This document shows, piece by piece, positions 24,225 through 35,400 of a DNA stretch of 64,000 bases. The notes below the pieces were generated by a model. The model did not search any database and was not told the origin of the DNA. It saw only the letters and a program-made list of their open reading frames with translations. Positions within the stretch are counted from its first letter, which is position 1. Every line of letters begins with the position of its first letter. A program made the position numbers and the translations under genes. The stretch spans positions 1 through 64,000 of the forward strand of contig CAJNOL010001451.1 in assembly GCA_905250125.1 (NCBI GenBank). Direction: 5' to 3'. The DNA comes from Rotaria sordida (lineage: Eukaryota; Rotifera; Eurotatoria; Philodinida; Philodinidae).

Positions 24225-25632
24225 AATTTTAGTTTCAGTATACTAATCACTCGTATTGTATGGCATCACAAAACGCAACTAATTAACAAATAGACAGAAT
24301 CATTGAACATGTTTTCTTTTTAAGGAATATTCGTCATCTGATTTAAGAGCTTTTGACAAATCTGTTTTGCCTAATAAATATTTATCCATTATAGTGTATG
24401 ATAAGGAGAAATTCAAATTAATTGTTGATTAAATCATAGCATTTAAAATTTCTTTTTGTTTCTTATTGTTCATAGGATTATCAATATTAGCTTTTTATTA
24501 ACAATTTTCAGAAAATTGTTGATGACGAACGATAAATGTTAGTTGAGACGGATCAAATTTATGTTCTTTTAAAGATTATTAATATTCGACGACTTTGAAC
24601 CGTTCTCTGTCGAAGATAACTCTATTCAATTTCTGTTTTCTAGTTTAGCTCCTGATGACATAATTGTTACTTCAGCAACTACCATCGCTTTGTGAAAACC
24701 TTCTTTGCTAGTCGAGCTGACATTAACAGCTAGAGCTGTTTTTTCTATTTTTTTCCTCTCACTGATCATATTAATTATTCATGTTCATTGAGTAAATAAA
24801 CGAAAGAATATATATGTTGATATATATGAATTACATGAATAATTAAAATGCTATAGAAAGCCATAAATAAAGAATTGATTTAAAGCCAAATATGTAGGTT
24901 GGTAGTTGTTTGTAGTCAGTAGAAAATAAAAATCATCTGTATCAAATAGAAAGAATTAGAATGGTACAAAAATATCAGTAGTTTTTGATACAGTTTTTTT
25001 AAAATAATTATGGAAACGAAGGTATTTCAGGTGAAAAATGTTGATTGAAATGATAAATAACGCCGTATCAAAAAAAAGTAGAAACGACAGAAAAAGAAAC
25101 AGAAAAAACTTCAAAAAGCAGAATTTTACTGCTAAAAGCAGAAGAGGTGGCAGCTCTGAATTCGGTAGATGAATCTGAGGAGAGAATAATTTTTTTTTAA
25201 ATCAAAAAAGTCGATGCCACTAGTCTCGAATAAGTACTTCGAAAAGAAAGACGCGTGCTGTAGTTGTTGATTTTCGAGCCCACGTATAAGCGAAGAAAAA
25301 CTATCTTGAGAAATTGAGGCAGCTGTTCTTATTTATCGTTCTCAATTTCGTTTTTATATTCATTGGCTCTTTTTTTTGATCATATCTCTTATCATCGAGC
25401 AAAACATCGAACTTTTCATTCTATTGAGTAAAGTAGAGGAGACTATTCCAAGTAAGTCTATTCCGTTAAGCAGGCTTAATATATCAATTTTGAGCGAACG
25501 CTAGTTTCTTATCGAAAAACTGAATGAAGCAACAACATCTCCATAGAAAAAAATGGCTCGGTTGAATAAGGAACATGTGTTTTATTTGTTTTTTATTGTA
25601 GACCTACCCTATTCTTGAAAGTGGTTACAATT

Positions 25633-26141
25633 ATGTTGCTACGTCAGCAAATAGTCATGATTCTCGTAATCATGGTCAGCTTCGTCCATTGTGCAAGGAT
25701 TCCTTCGACGGATAGTGTCGGTCGTATAGAAGATATTGAAAATATTGGTCAAATGCTAAGGGATAGTCATGGTTGTGATGCAATGGTACGAAGCTGTGGT
25801 AATAAGGGTAAATGTTGCGATGTTCACGACGCTTGCTACAAGAGACATGGTTGTACAGCTTCCAGTTGGTTTCTTTTATGTAAGTCGAATTTAAGTGTCT
25901 GTCGAGTATTTTCATTTCAGGTTCAATTTCTTATAGTTCTGTGCTATCTAATAGTCTTCTCGAAGCACGACGTTTTTTTTCCGAACGAATGTTTGATTAA
26001 AATTTTCAAAAAGACGAATTTTAAATTCTAGGGGGTAATTGTGCTACATGCAACAGAGATGTCATGGGTTGTGTTGCCTTCAACAATCCGGGCAAAAGTA
26101 CATGTTGTGCAGCGAGAAACTGTGGTCAAGCACGGCCATAA
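25633..26141 (+). CDS. Secreted phospholipase A2-like protein
   Basis: Two exons, 25633-25879 and 26032-26141, join through a 152-bp intron (donor ATGTAAGT, acceptor TTCTAG) into 118 residues. A signal peptide (residues 1-20, LLRQQIVMILVIMVSFVHC) precedes a short cysteine-rich domain. The centre carries CGNKGKCCDVHDACYKRHGC, matching the secretory PLA2 signature CCxxHDxC, with His-Asp as the expected catalytic pair; the upstream GC..CGNKG may act as a reduced calcium loop. The C-terminal half is CATCNRDVMGCVAF and STCCAARNCG. The domain is shorter than classical venom or pancreatic PLA2 (about 120-140 mature residues) and is closer in layout to small PLA2-like proteins of nematodes. Expected role: extracellular phospholipid hydrolysis or a related binding function; activity not certain. 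Start chosen as the first ATG before the hydrophobic segment. GC content is clearly above the flanks. Confidence 0.82.
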
Positions 26142-26200
26142 TGCAATCGTTCGCAGCTTGCTAATTGTTTCTTTCTTGTGCTTCTTTCCTTCAAATATTG

Positions 26201-26206
26201 AATAAA
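26201..26206 (+). terminator. Poly(A) signal of the PLA2-like gene
   Basis: AATAAATAAA lies 60 bp after the TAA stop, a normal distance for a compact 3' UTR. Confidence 0.6.
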
Positions 26207-26439
26207 TAAAACAACGATTCTAATCAATTGACTATAACCAAGAGGACGTTGGATGTGTTCATTTTCACTAATAAATATAATAGAAGAATGTTACTGAGGG
26301 TGTGGAAGTGTGGATATGGATTTAGGCGAAAATACGGAAATTCACCGTCATCACTTTACACCCACACCAAACAATTTCATTAACTTTTGCCAATACAATA
26401 CCGTATAAAGAAATAGAACAAACTATGAATGCTATTTAA

Positions 26440-26830
26440 GAATTGGATAGTCCAGCAGAATCAGTTCTACAGCGAATTTGATAAGGTTCGAACGAATTTC
26501 AATGGGATCTTATCAGATTCCATCGGAGTCCTCTAGGAAAATTGTCGGAAACTGAGATACACAATGACACTCGGATTTCTAGTGTTGGAACTCGATTGAA
26601 TTCTACTGCATGAACTTGGCAGAATCCTATTAACACAAAATGATCTAATCCCATGGTCGAATTTGACAGGGCCTTCGGCATTCGAATTTCATTGGATTCC
26701 TGCAGAATCTAGTCAGATTTCAATACTTAGGATCTAAAGTAATTCCCATACTTCAATTTTGATAGCATCTGATGGTATGAATAATGATCTGATCAAATTT
26801 GACGGTGGCGTTCTTCGATCTCGGTAAGGT
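26440..26830. repeat. Degenerate short-motif array
   Basis: Recurring short words such as GAATTTGA/GAATTTCA, GGATTCC and CAGAATC at irregular 20-40 bp spacing make this block look like an old, strongly diverged minisatellite. Unit length cannot be fixed by eye. Confidence 0.4.
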
Positions 26831-27699
26831 ACATAACTACTAACCTCAAATAAAAGCCTGAGATTATGCGACCGATTACTTTACTAAGATTGAATAACAT
26901 TACAGTCGCATATTCTCATAAATTACTGCTGATTTTAATGTTTGACTATTGCTTCTCTATCTAATGATCTGTAACTTAAATCATCAATATGACTGAAATT
27001 CTATTAGAAAAAGTCATGTAATGCACAACAATTGAGCGGTGTTGTAACTTTTTAAATTAGTACCCTTTACACATTAAAAAAATGCTACTCAAAAAAGTCA
27101 ACTCGAACATTATTATCAACAGATTAAAAGTTGAAATTCGTCGATCCAGAAAACCTATGATGATACTTTCTAAAAAAAATCATTATCTCCCAAAAAGAGA
27201 ACCTTGACAGAAACAAAAGCCTTGAGAAATGTCGGACGCTAATGATACCTTTTAATACCTTGACTCCGAACACCTTTAGTGGAAACTCTCATTAAGCAAC
27301 ACAAAAAGCGAAAAAATGTCTTCTACATTCAATCATCATCGATAGTCGCATCCCATACTAAATAGTGTGGTGAAGCATCATCAGAATACTAGAAGATCAT
27401 TTTCAGAACGCAACACCCGGTAATGATAAGTCTTTTTCATGAATACATTATAAAACACACCTACTGGAAGAAAGCTAACAGACTGAATATTGAAGAAACT
27501 AGATCATGAAAACCTTCATTACACTACAAACTAAAAAGTCAGCATCCGGAAAAAACCTATCCATTCCATCACTTTTTTCACACGTATCAAATACCACAAG
27601 CAAACATCATACTTACTTATAAGAAAATCTTCTGAACCTTAAACCGTAGGAAAAAAAACTTCTAGTGTAACAAAAACATAAAAAAATGAGTGAAAGGAT

Positions 27700-28930
27700 C
27701 AAACTAATTGCCATTGATGATAATTTCCATGCATTTGCTAGCTCTTCATTATTTCATTGAGACTGTACTAGTTTTACTAATGATGTTTTTGATGCGACTC
27801 ATCATTTATCGTTTTTCAATTGAGCTCAAAATCATGTTAGTCATGTTACTTTTGACACTTTTGCTGACTCATCGTTTTTCGGCTAAACTAGAACTATTTT
27901 TAAAAATGATGCTTTTGATAGTTTTGCTCATTCTTCCTTTTTTTCGCTGCAATAGATCTAGTTTTGGTCAATATGTTTTTCATACTTTGCTCATTTCTGA
28001 AATTATTGGAAAAGCAAACATGACTTCATATGTATAAAGAGTGCATTGTGTCTGAGCTTGTGATTTGGATCTTTTCTGAGAACGTAGGCCACTAAAAAAA
28101 ATTCTATTCTTTTCATAAAATGAAAAGATGGAAAAGTATCATTTGATATTTACTTTTGAAATAACCTAGGACGGTTGTTTGAAGACATATATTAAGTGTT
28201 CGAGAACAATACCACTAGAGATTGGGCTCTGTTGTGGATACAAATCATATTGAAAAAGAGGTTTTTTTTTCTTTGGAAAAAGCGAAGAATAAGGATATTC
28301 ACTAAAACGATCATTTCATGATCACTTCAAAATAATTAGCGAAATGATCATCTTTGCATGTTGTTACCTTCGAAAAATCATTCGAAAACTCGATGTGGAT
28401 CTTTTATGGATAAAAACTACATTAATGCAAGTTTTTCTGCAGTGGACAGCAAAAAGTGTGCTAAAGCATCGAAAACCTGAAAAGCATAATTTTATGCTCA
28501 CTTGCAAACAACTCAGGGAGAGACACTATCAGCACATATTTTTAGCTGCGGAAAATCATTGGAAAATCTGCCTACTTTAGATCTTTTCTGGGCACAAAGT
28601 ATATTAAAAAAATTCCTATTTGGTTAAAAAAAAAGGCAACATGAGTGCAAGTACCAAAAGTATCCATAACATCCAAATCATCAAAAGCATCATTTATGCC
28701 CCCTTTGATGTAACTTCGGAAGAGATCATCAGTGTATATTTTTGAGCTCAAGAAAATCATTAGAAAATATGATTGAACATTTTCTGAGCATAAATTGTAT
28801 TTAAACAATTTCTGTTTCAATGAATAACGAAAAGTGAGCAAAAGCATCATGTTATACCCAGTTTTCAAATAACTCACGAAGGCCTACTCAGAAGTATTTG
28901 GACTTTTGAGCCTTTTAACACATAAGCAGA
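27700..28930. repeat. Degenerate tandem repeats, units about 75 and about 250 bp
   Basis: From 28.06 kb a block beginning GATCTTTTCTGAGAA/GATCTTTTCTGGGCA/CATTTTCTGAGCATA recurs at about 28069, 28579 and 28785, each followed by an A/T-rich segment and then AGTGxGCxAAAGCATC and GAAAATCATTxGAAAAT at similar offsets, so diverged tandem copies are present. In 27.7-28.0 kb a shorter unit (GATGxTTTTGATxxTTTTGCTCA) recurs about four times in the opposite sense. Copies are 60-75% alike by eye. Confidence 0.55.
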
Positions 28931-29207
28931 AAGATACTTTGTTAACAATATAAAATCACAGGCTAGACCGTTCTAGCATGCACATTTCTTATTATGTACC
29001 TTTCTGAAATAATGCAAACACGTGAAATGCTTACATTCTTGAGAGTTTCATGCTGTGTTTTTGAATATGTATGGAAGGTCAATATTTTCTGCGGATTTTA
29101 ACAACATTTTCCTACCATGATAAGAATATATATGAATATCTCATAAAAAACGCAGCAAGACAGATTTTGTCTAGAGTAAGAATAAACAGTAGATTTCATG
29201 CAAAGGT

Positions 29208-29611
29208 ATTTATTTCAGAGATGCGCAAGTACTTTTCTTGAGTACTTTCGTATTTTGTTTAGCGCAATTACTGTTTTTGATACTTTCAGTTAGTTTTAAC
29301 TATTGTCAATTCAGAATTATTTGAACTACAAAACTATGCCGTTAAGTAAGATCGTTGAGCTAGTTTTTATGATAAAAAAGTCTCAGAAATTCAAGTACTC
29401 GAGAAACAAATGCTCTCGAGTACTTGAATTTGTGATGCATTTTTCATCATAATAACTAGCTCAAACATAATACCTATTGGCATCATTTTATAGCCCGAAC
29501 AGTTTTGCATTGATTGATGTTACAATTAATTGATAGTATCAACGTCCGTTATGATAATAAACAAAATACTGAAGTATTCAAGAAAAATGCTCGTCCAGCT
29601 CTGATTTATTT
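29208..29611. mobile_element. hAT-type MITE with perfect 8-bp target duplication
   Basis: A 388-bp element (29216-29603) with ends CAGAGATGCGCAAG and the inverse of CAGAGCTGGACGAG is flanked on both sides by ATTTATTT (29208-29215 and 29604-29611). An 8-bp duplication and CAGAG/CAGTG-type ends with TGxxCAAG are characteristic of hAT transposons. Nearly the whole element is palindromic: the inner stem pairs TTGAGCTAGTTTTTATGAT with its inverse at 29448-29466 and AATTCAAGTACTCGAGA with its inverse around a 9-nt loop near 29406. No coding capacity. Confidence 0.9.
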
Positions 29612-31059
29612 GTAAAAGAAAGATGAACAATACTTCGTTCTATATTTCATTTGCGCCCATCAAGTTTCTGATAATAATGACAACATATATGAGATATGAA
29701 AATCACTCTATTTTATTATATTCACTCTTTTTCTAGCTTATCTTTTCATTCAGGCCTATGTGCATGAAATTTTTCTCATTTATATAAACAATGTTGGTGC
29801 TTTACTCCGTTTTCTCGTATATTCATACTTATCATAGACGACTATGGAAGTGAAGAGAAAGAGAAAGAGAAAGTATTTCAAAAACAACATTGTCCTATCT
29901 GGATTTAAAATTCTCTTCTTTCTCTCTCCCATATTTGAATCTCTCTCTTTTTCTCTTGCACTTGAGTTGAATCTTTTCTGATCTAGAATGAAAAATTCAT
30001 AACAAATATGTAAGTTGATATTTTTTCATATGCCTCTTTAATTGTTTAACGTAACTTGTTCTGAACTTTCATTTATGGTTACAACCTTTTCGTTTCATTT
30101 TTTTCCTTTTCATGATTTCCTATTTCGTCTGTTATATTCTCAATTTGCCTAGTTTTTCATACAATATATTCTGCGTTGTGCGTTTTCTACATTTAATCTT
30201 ACAAAACATCATTTTTAAGGCATCTTTTTTCGCTTCAATATACAAATAAAGCCTCGTCGTCACGACTCTCTTGACTCTCGACTGAATCTTCAACTCGTTA
30301 CGTATCATATACTACTTTACAAGTCGAATCGATACTAGTATCAGATGTATGCACAACGGTGGATGGAAGTCAACGTGTGGATGTTGATGTGCGCACACAT
30401 ACATATCCATACATCCAAACTCAACCATATCCACACCGATACCCACAAAAAGTCTTAACATTTTACGATGTTAATTTGGGTTCCAGATTGTTAGTCACAG
30501 ATGTTTACAAGAGTAGACGTAAAAACAATCACAAATCTATAATGTATAAACAGTTAAAAATGTTAGGTTGTGTAAGAAGTGATCGTTTTCACACTGTATT
30601 TTTCTGAATATCTTTATATGACAATCGGGGACCGCGATTAGCATCCGAGAACGGTCGGAATGTTTTGAGCATTTAGATGCATTTTTTCAATTTTCTTGTC
30701 TACCTGGATAGAGTTCTATTATTACATGCTGATTTCATTTCAATTAAAAACAATATTTCTGATTATTTTTCACGAATAAGTTGAATTGAGAACAATTTTC
30801 TTCACGTTCTAGTCCTACTGCTAAAAATATTTTTATAAAGAAAAAATTAGCACAAGAATTACATTGATATCAATGCCCCAACTAAATGAATTTTCAAGTT
30901 TTATGCCAAAATAAAATCCATAAGATAACTGCTTGCATCACCTGAATGTTAGATTATATTCAATATAAATCTGGAAAAATATTAAGAAAAAAAAAGCTTT
31001 TAAATACACACGCAAATACTACCATTCACCTATACAAAGATGGAAGTAAAAGTTACAAT
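29612..31059. other. Intergenic with one possible exon
   Basis: Purine/pyrimidine tracts at 29.85-29.96 kb, then the possible exon at 30.28-30.57 kb. Nothing else recognised. Confidence 0.4.
30282..30572 (+). other. Possible orphan exon, His/Tyr-rich
   Basis: An open frame of about 95 codons with locally higher GC reads ESSTRYVSYTTLQVESILVS, then VDGSQRVDVDVRTHTYPYIQ, PHRYPQKVLTFYDVNLGSRL and KSRRKNN, and reaches the well-formed donor TGTGTAAGAAG at about 30570. There is no initiator close to its start, so it would be an internal exon. No partner exon or family recognised. Confidence 0.28.
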
Positions 31060-31920
31060 AAAATCCTGCTAAGATCTTGAATCTACAGATTTCTGCTAGA
31101 GTCAAAACAAGAATATAGTGAAAACTTGAGAGTCCTTCCGTTTATTTTCGTTAATATTTTTCTTTACATTCGCAGTGAAAATTGTTGAGATTTAGAGATT
31201 TGAAAATTTTGAATGGATTCTAAAAGAAAACCAGTGACAAAGCTTGATGAAATCATTTCATGAATTCTAGTCAAGATCCTAAAGAAAATCAGTCATAAAT
31301 CTTGATAAGATGCTCAGGATCGAGTTTTTAGCAGAGTCTAAATGAAATATTGCAAAGTTCTTCATTCAATCTTGATATTTTATCATCAAAATCCTAATCA
31401 TTCTTGGCTTTCACTACTTAAGATCCAAAATGCTTGTTTCTGAAAAGGTCAGAATAAGATTCTGAAAAAGTTTAGAACAAATCGTCATAACAGAAATAGA
31501 TAAAAAATGAAGTAGAATCCACTAGTTTAGGATTCTCACTGATTTTATTTTGATATTTGTAGGATCTTCGTCTGATTTAACTGTAACTTCTAAGAGAATC
31601 CTGATGTAGAGATCTTGAACACATCCTGAGAAAAACTTGATAAGATCTTAGCATCATTCTTTTTGTTATTCCTCTCAAATCTAGAGTAAGATCAAGAATG
31701 ACTTCTAAAAGGATTCTTCATTCTTTCTTGATAAAAAAAAAAAGTCTGAGCAGGAACTTGAAGAAATTCTGAAAAGGATCTTGTTTCATCATAAGATATC
31801 CTACAAACAAAAATGACTAGGACTTGAAACAGGATACTGAAGAAAACATGGCAGAATCTTTCAGATTTAAGATCCTAAAAGATCCTTCTAGACATTCTCA
31901 AGGAAGGAATATGACTGGAA
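31060..31920. repeat. Degenerate array rich in GATCTTGA/GATCCTAAA words
   Basis: Words such as AAGATCTTGA, AAGATCCTAAA, AGAATCC and TCTTGATAAGAT recur on both strands every 20-50 bp. It resembles the block at 26.44-26.83 kb and looks like an old minisatellite with both orientations mixed. No open frame. Confidence 0.45.
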
Positions 31921-32406
31921 CAAGTGTGATATTATTATTTCATTATGTTTCATTATACATGTCGATTTTTTCAGATTAATAATGGAAAAACTCAAGTTGA
32001 CATATTCACACACTGTATGTGTCTTTTGTACTTTTATTGTATATTGTGATTGTTGATTCAAAGAAAATAAAGAGAATGAATCGTCATAACAATATTACTT
32101 TCTAAGTAATTGACTATTAAAACATTATAATAAAAACGATGATCCAAGAAAGATTTCGTTTCGCTTGAATATTTATTGAGAATAAAAAGCAAATAGAATG
32201 TGACATTCAAAAGTAAACTGTATGAGACAATGTGCACCAAAAGCTGATGATAGAAAGTCAAAGAAAAAAGATCATTTTTAGCAAAGCAAAGCAAGAAATA
32301 TTTGGGAAAAGCTTTTATATCAATGATTAACAATCAGAATTTTGATTCGATTGTAAGAAAAGTTGATAAATGTAAAATGAAGATTCAAGTCATATTATCA
32401 CTATTT

Positions 32407-35400
32407 CTATGTAGCAGTAAAGCTAACTGATCCTGGACCAGATGCATAGATTGAAAATTGTCCTAGTGTATTTGGATCAGTTGTAGTTACAACCAGAATG
32501 TACTTTTTTAAAGTATTAATTGCAACGGTTAAAAGAAATTGCCAAAAGCGAGTGCCATCATCATTAAATGCTATTATATTTGCAGATGGATCAGCAGAAT
32601 TGAAAGTATTATTGTAAATATACCCATATGTATCCATGCTACTATCAGACTGCATTGAATAAGATCCAGCTATAGAGACATTGAGAAGAAGAGCTTGATA
32701 ATAGTAGTTTGGTGTTGAACAGCTACTAATACGGCAAAATCTTGAACTCGAGCTAGTCAATGCCGATGAGTATTGCGAGGGTACAACCGTTTTAGTAAAG
32801 TCTAATCAAAGAAAAATAAAAAGATCAATCTTGATCTTGGTTTGTAGCAGTTTCACTCTATGGGACTATATTGGAATTCAAAAGAACTATTCATATAGAA
32901 TTTTTTTAGAACTATGCAGAAAATAGATTAGATATTGATTTCCACTAATAGACATCTTTAAAGAGCTAATGAACTCTCTAACAATATTATGAATTGTAGG
33001 ATGTGTTTTCTTGTGTGCCAAGTCATGCAAAAAATAAAAAATCGCATCATGTTGTTGAAAACAGTGACCTAACAAAGTTCTTTTTGAAGAAAAGAACAAA
33101 CAATATCTACTCGATTCATTTTTCAACTATGTCACACATCCATATTCACATCATCATAAAGAAATCAAAAGTTATTAAAGGTTTAAAAAGGCGTATATTT
33201 TTTCTGCTTTTTACAAGATAAAATATATCGTCTTCACAGTAACATAGTATTTAGCATATGTCAAAGTATATAATTGAAATACGTACAAGTATACAAGGCT
33301 GTCAGTGTAATTTCAGTGGGATTAAAATATAAAAAACGATAGAGCTTCTGTTACTATAGAAGAGAGAATTCACCAATATATGTTTCGACTTATCGGTTGC
33401 TACCTACTGTTAATGTCTGACAATGATGAAAGATATTAATCCAAATATATTACAATTATTGTGAAGAAAGAGTATAAAATAACTTTCTTCATTTCATTCG
33501 TGTTTTATGGTAATTCTTCAATAGGAGATTGCCTAGTTAGTACAGTGGATCGAAAAATTATCCGTACAGAAAGAGCAAAATAGTTTATTTTCAAAAATAA
33601 CAACTATATGAAAGACAGTTAGTATCTAGTTGAATAATCTTTAATTTTGATACATTCATTCAATCGACTAGGAACTGAATTTACTAGCTTTTCAAGTACA
33701 GGTAACTCAATTTTATCCCATTTGTTTTGATAGAAGTTCAAGGTCTACAACATTTCTTGGTTGATGTTTTTTGACTCTTTGCTCAAGCTCGTCCCATAAA
33801 TTCTGTATGGAATTCAAATCTGATGAATATGATTGCCAGAAAAGAGTTTGGATTTTTTTTTTCCTTTCAACCAATCTTTAATTAATCCTGAGGTATGCTT
33901 AGGATCATTATCATGCATAAAGATGCATCGTTGATCTAATTTAAAATGATTGATCGATGGTAGCAAATTTTGTTTCAGAATGTCTCGATAGTAAAATCTG
34001 TCCATAATACGATGTAAGACACACCGTTTTCCAAGTCCTTGGCGAGTAAAACAGTCCCAAACCATGATTGAGTCTCCACCGTGCTTGGCAGTAGGAATCG
34101 TCCATTTCGGGTTGAATTCTTCAAGTGGTGTTCTCCAAACCATAACTTTACCATCTGAGCCGAAAAGATTGAGTTTTGACTCGTCGGACCAAACTACATT
34201 CTCCCAGAAATCTGCTGATTTCTTAAGCATTTTCTTGAAGAGTTTGAGCCATTTTTCTCCTTTTATCTTGTTCATGTACGGCTTCTTACGAGCTGCTCGT
34301 CTGAACAATTCACCTTCGTGTGCTCGTTTTCGAATTGTATCGACGTGCAATGAAATTCCTAGTTCATTTTCGATCTCAACCTTCACCATAGAGGCTGATT
34401 TTCGTCGATTGAGCTTGAGCTTATGTTGAATAAGTCGATCTGTTGTTGCAGCTGTTTTTCTTTTACGACCACGTCGAAACAAATTGTTAATACATTTCAT
34501 TTATTTATACTTATTGATCATATATTCAACTGTAGATCGAAGAAGTAACGTTTTTGCTGCTATTTCACATAGTGAATCATCATTCTGATAATATCGAATT
34601 ACCATAGCTCGAAGACCATTGCTGTGTTCTTTCTTTTTCGGTGCCATGAAGTATATTTATTACAATGAACAACGCAGTTTTCTATTAATAGTTCAATTAG
34701 CTGTTTTAGAACTTTCTATGAAATATTGCAAAACTTTCAACTGGAATCTTCTGAGGAAAATTCCAGAAATCGCCAGATCTTTTAATAGATAAAATACACA
34801 TTTTCTCTCTATGTACGGATAATTTTTCGTTATAAAAAATTCATTTGTCTCTCTTCATTTTTCACTAAAACAGCGATTGAAAGATGTTTAAAATCGAAAA
34901 TAACAGTATATATACTAGGCATGATGTGCTACAAGATGTTAGTGATAGAAACACATAAGTTGGTTTCTATAAGATTAAACAAGAGAAAAGAAAAAAGCCA
35001 TAGAGAGTGTACGGATCATTTTTCGACCCACTATATATTTGTCATGATCCATGAGGAGAGAACAACCATACCAAGATATCTGTCACAATCTAATTATGAT
35101 GGAAAAGAGATACTGCTTATTTGTTCTCAAGCTCTATGATTAAAATGAAAGTAACACTATTCAGATGTGTTTGATGATTTGTTTTATGTCATTTTCATCG
35201 TAACTGTCACTTCTATATGTAAGAGGGAAGCTACAGATAACCATGCGATAAAGGGTTTTTGGTTGAACTCTAATTTTCACAGTAAGATCACACATAACAA
35301 AGTTGAATATCATCCCATCTGATAGCATATTAAACATGTTACAAAACAAATATTTACTTTCTATCAAAAAAGCTTTGCTTAAAAATTTTTCATGAAAAGT

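Larger units (their letters stand above)
14436..25632. other. Large gene-poor region with repeats
   Basis: About 11 kb. It contains the receptor promoter region (with a small hairpin ATTGGTC/GACCAAT at 14620-14638), microsatellites, one possible exon at 19.8 kb and two long inverted repeats (20.95-21.57 and 23.58-24.22 kb). I found no complete gene or RNA gene on either strand. Confidence 0.45.
26207..29207. other. Intergenic, decayed repeat DNA
   Basis: Three kilobases without a supportable gene. Much of it is made of degenerate internal repeats listed separately (26440-26830 and 27700-28930). Open frames in 27.7-28.9 kb are by-products of the repeat unit. Confidence 0.5.

Noticed and set aside
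26290..26370. TGTGG/CCCACA words reminiscent of bdelloid telomere repeats
   Set aside because: Only isolated, irregular words; no tandem array.
32887..33221. Overlapping frames on both strands between exon 5 and the Tc1 copy
   Set aside because: Intron sequence; no motif and no splice sites consistent with the surrounding exons.
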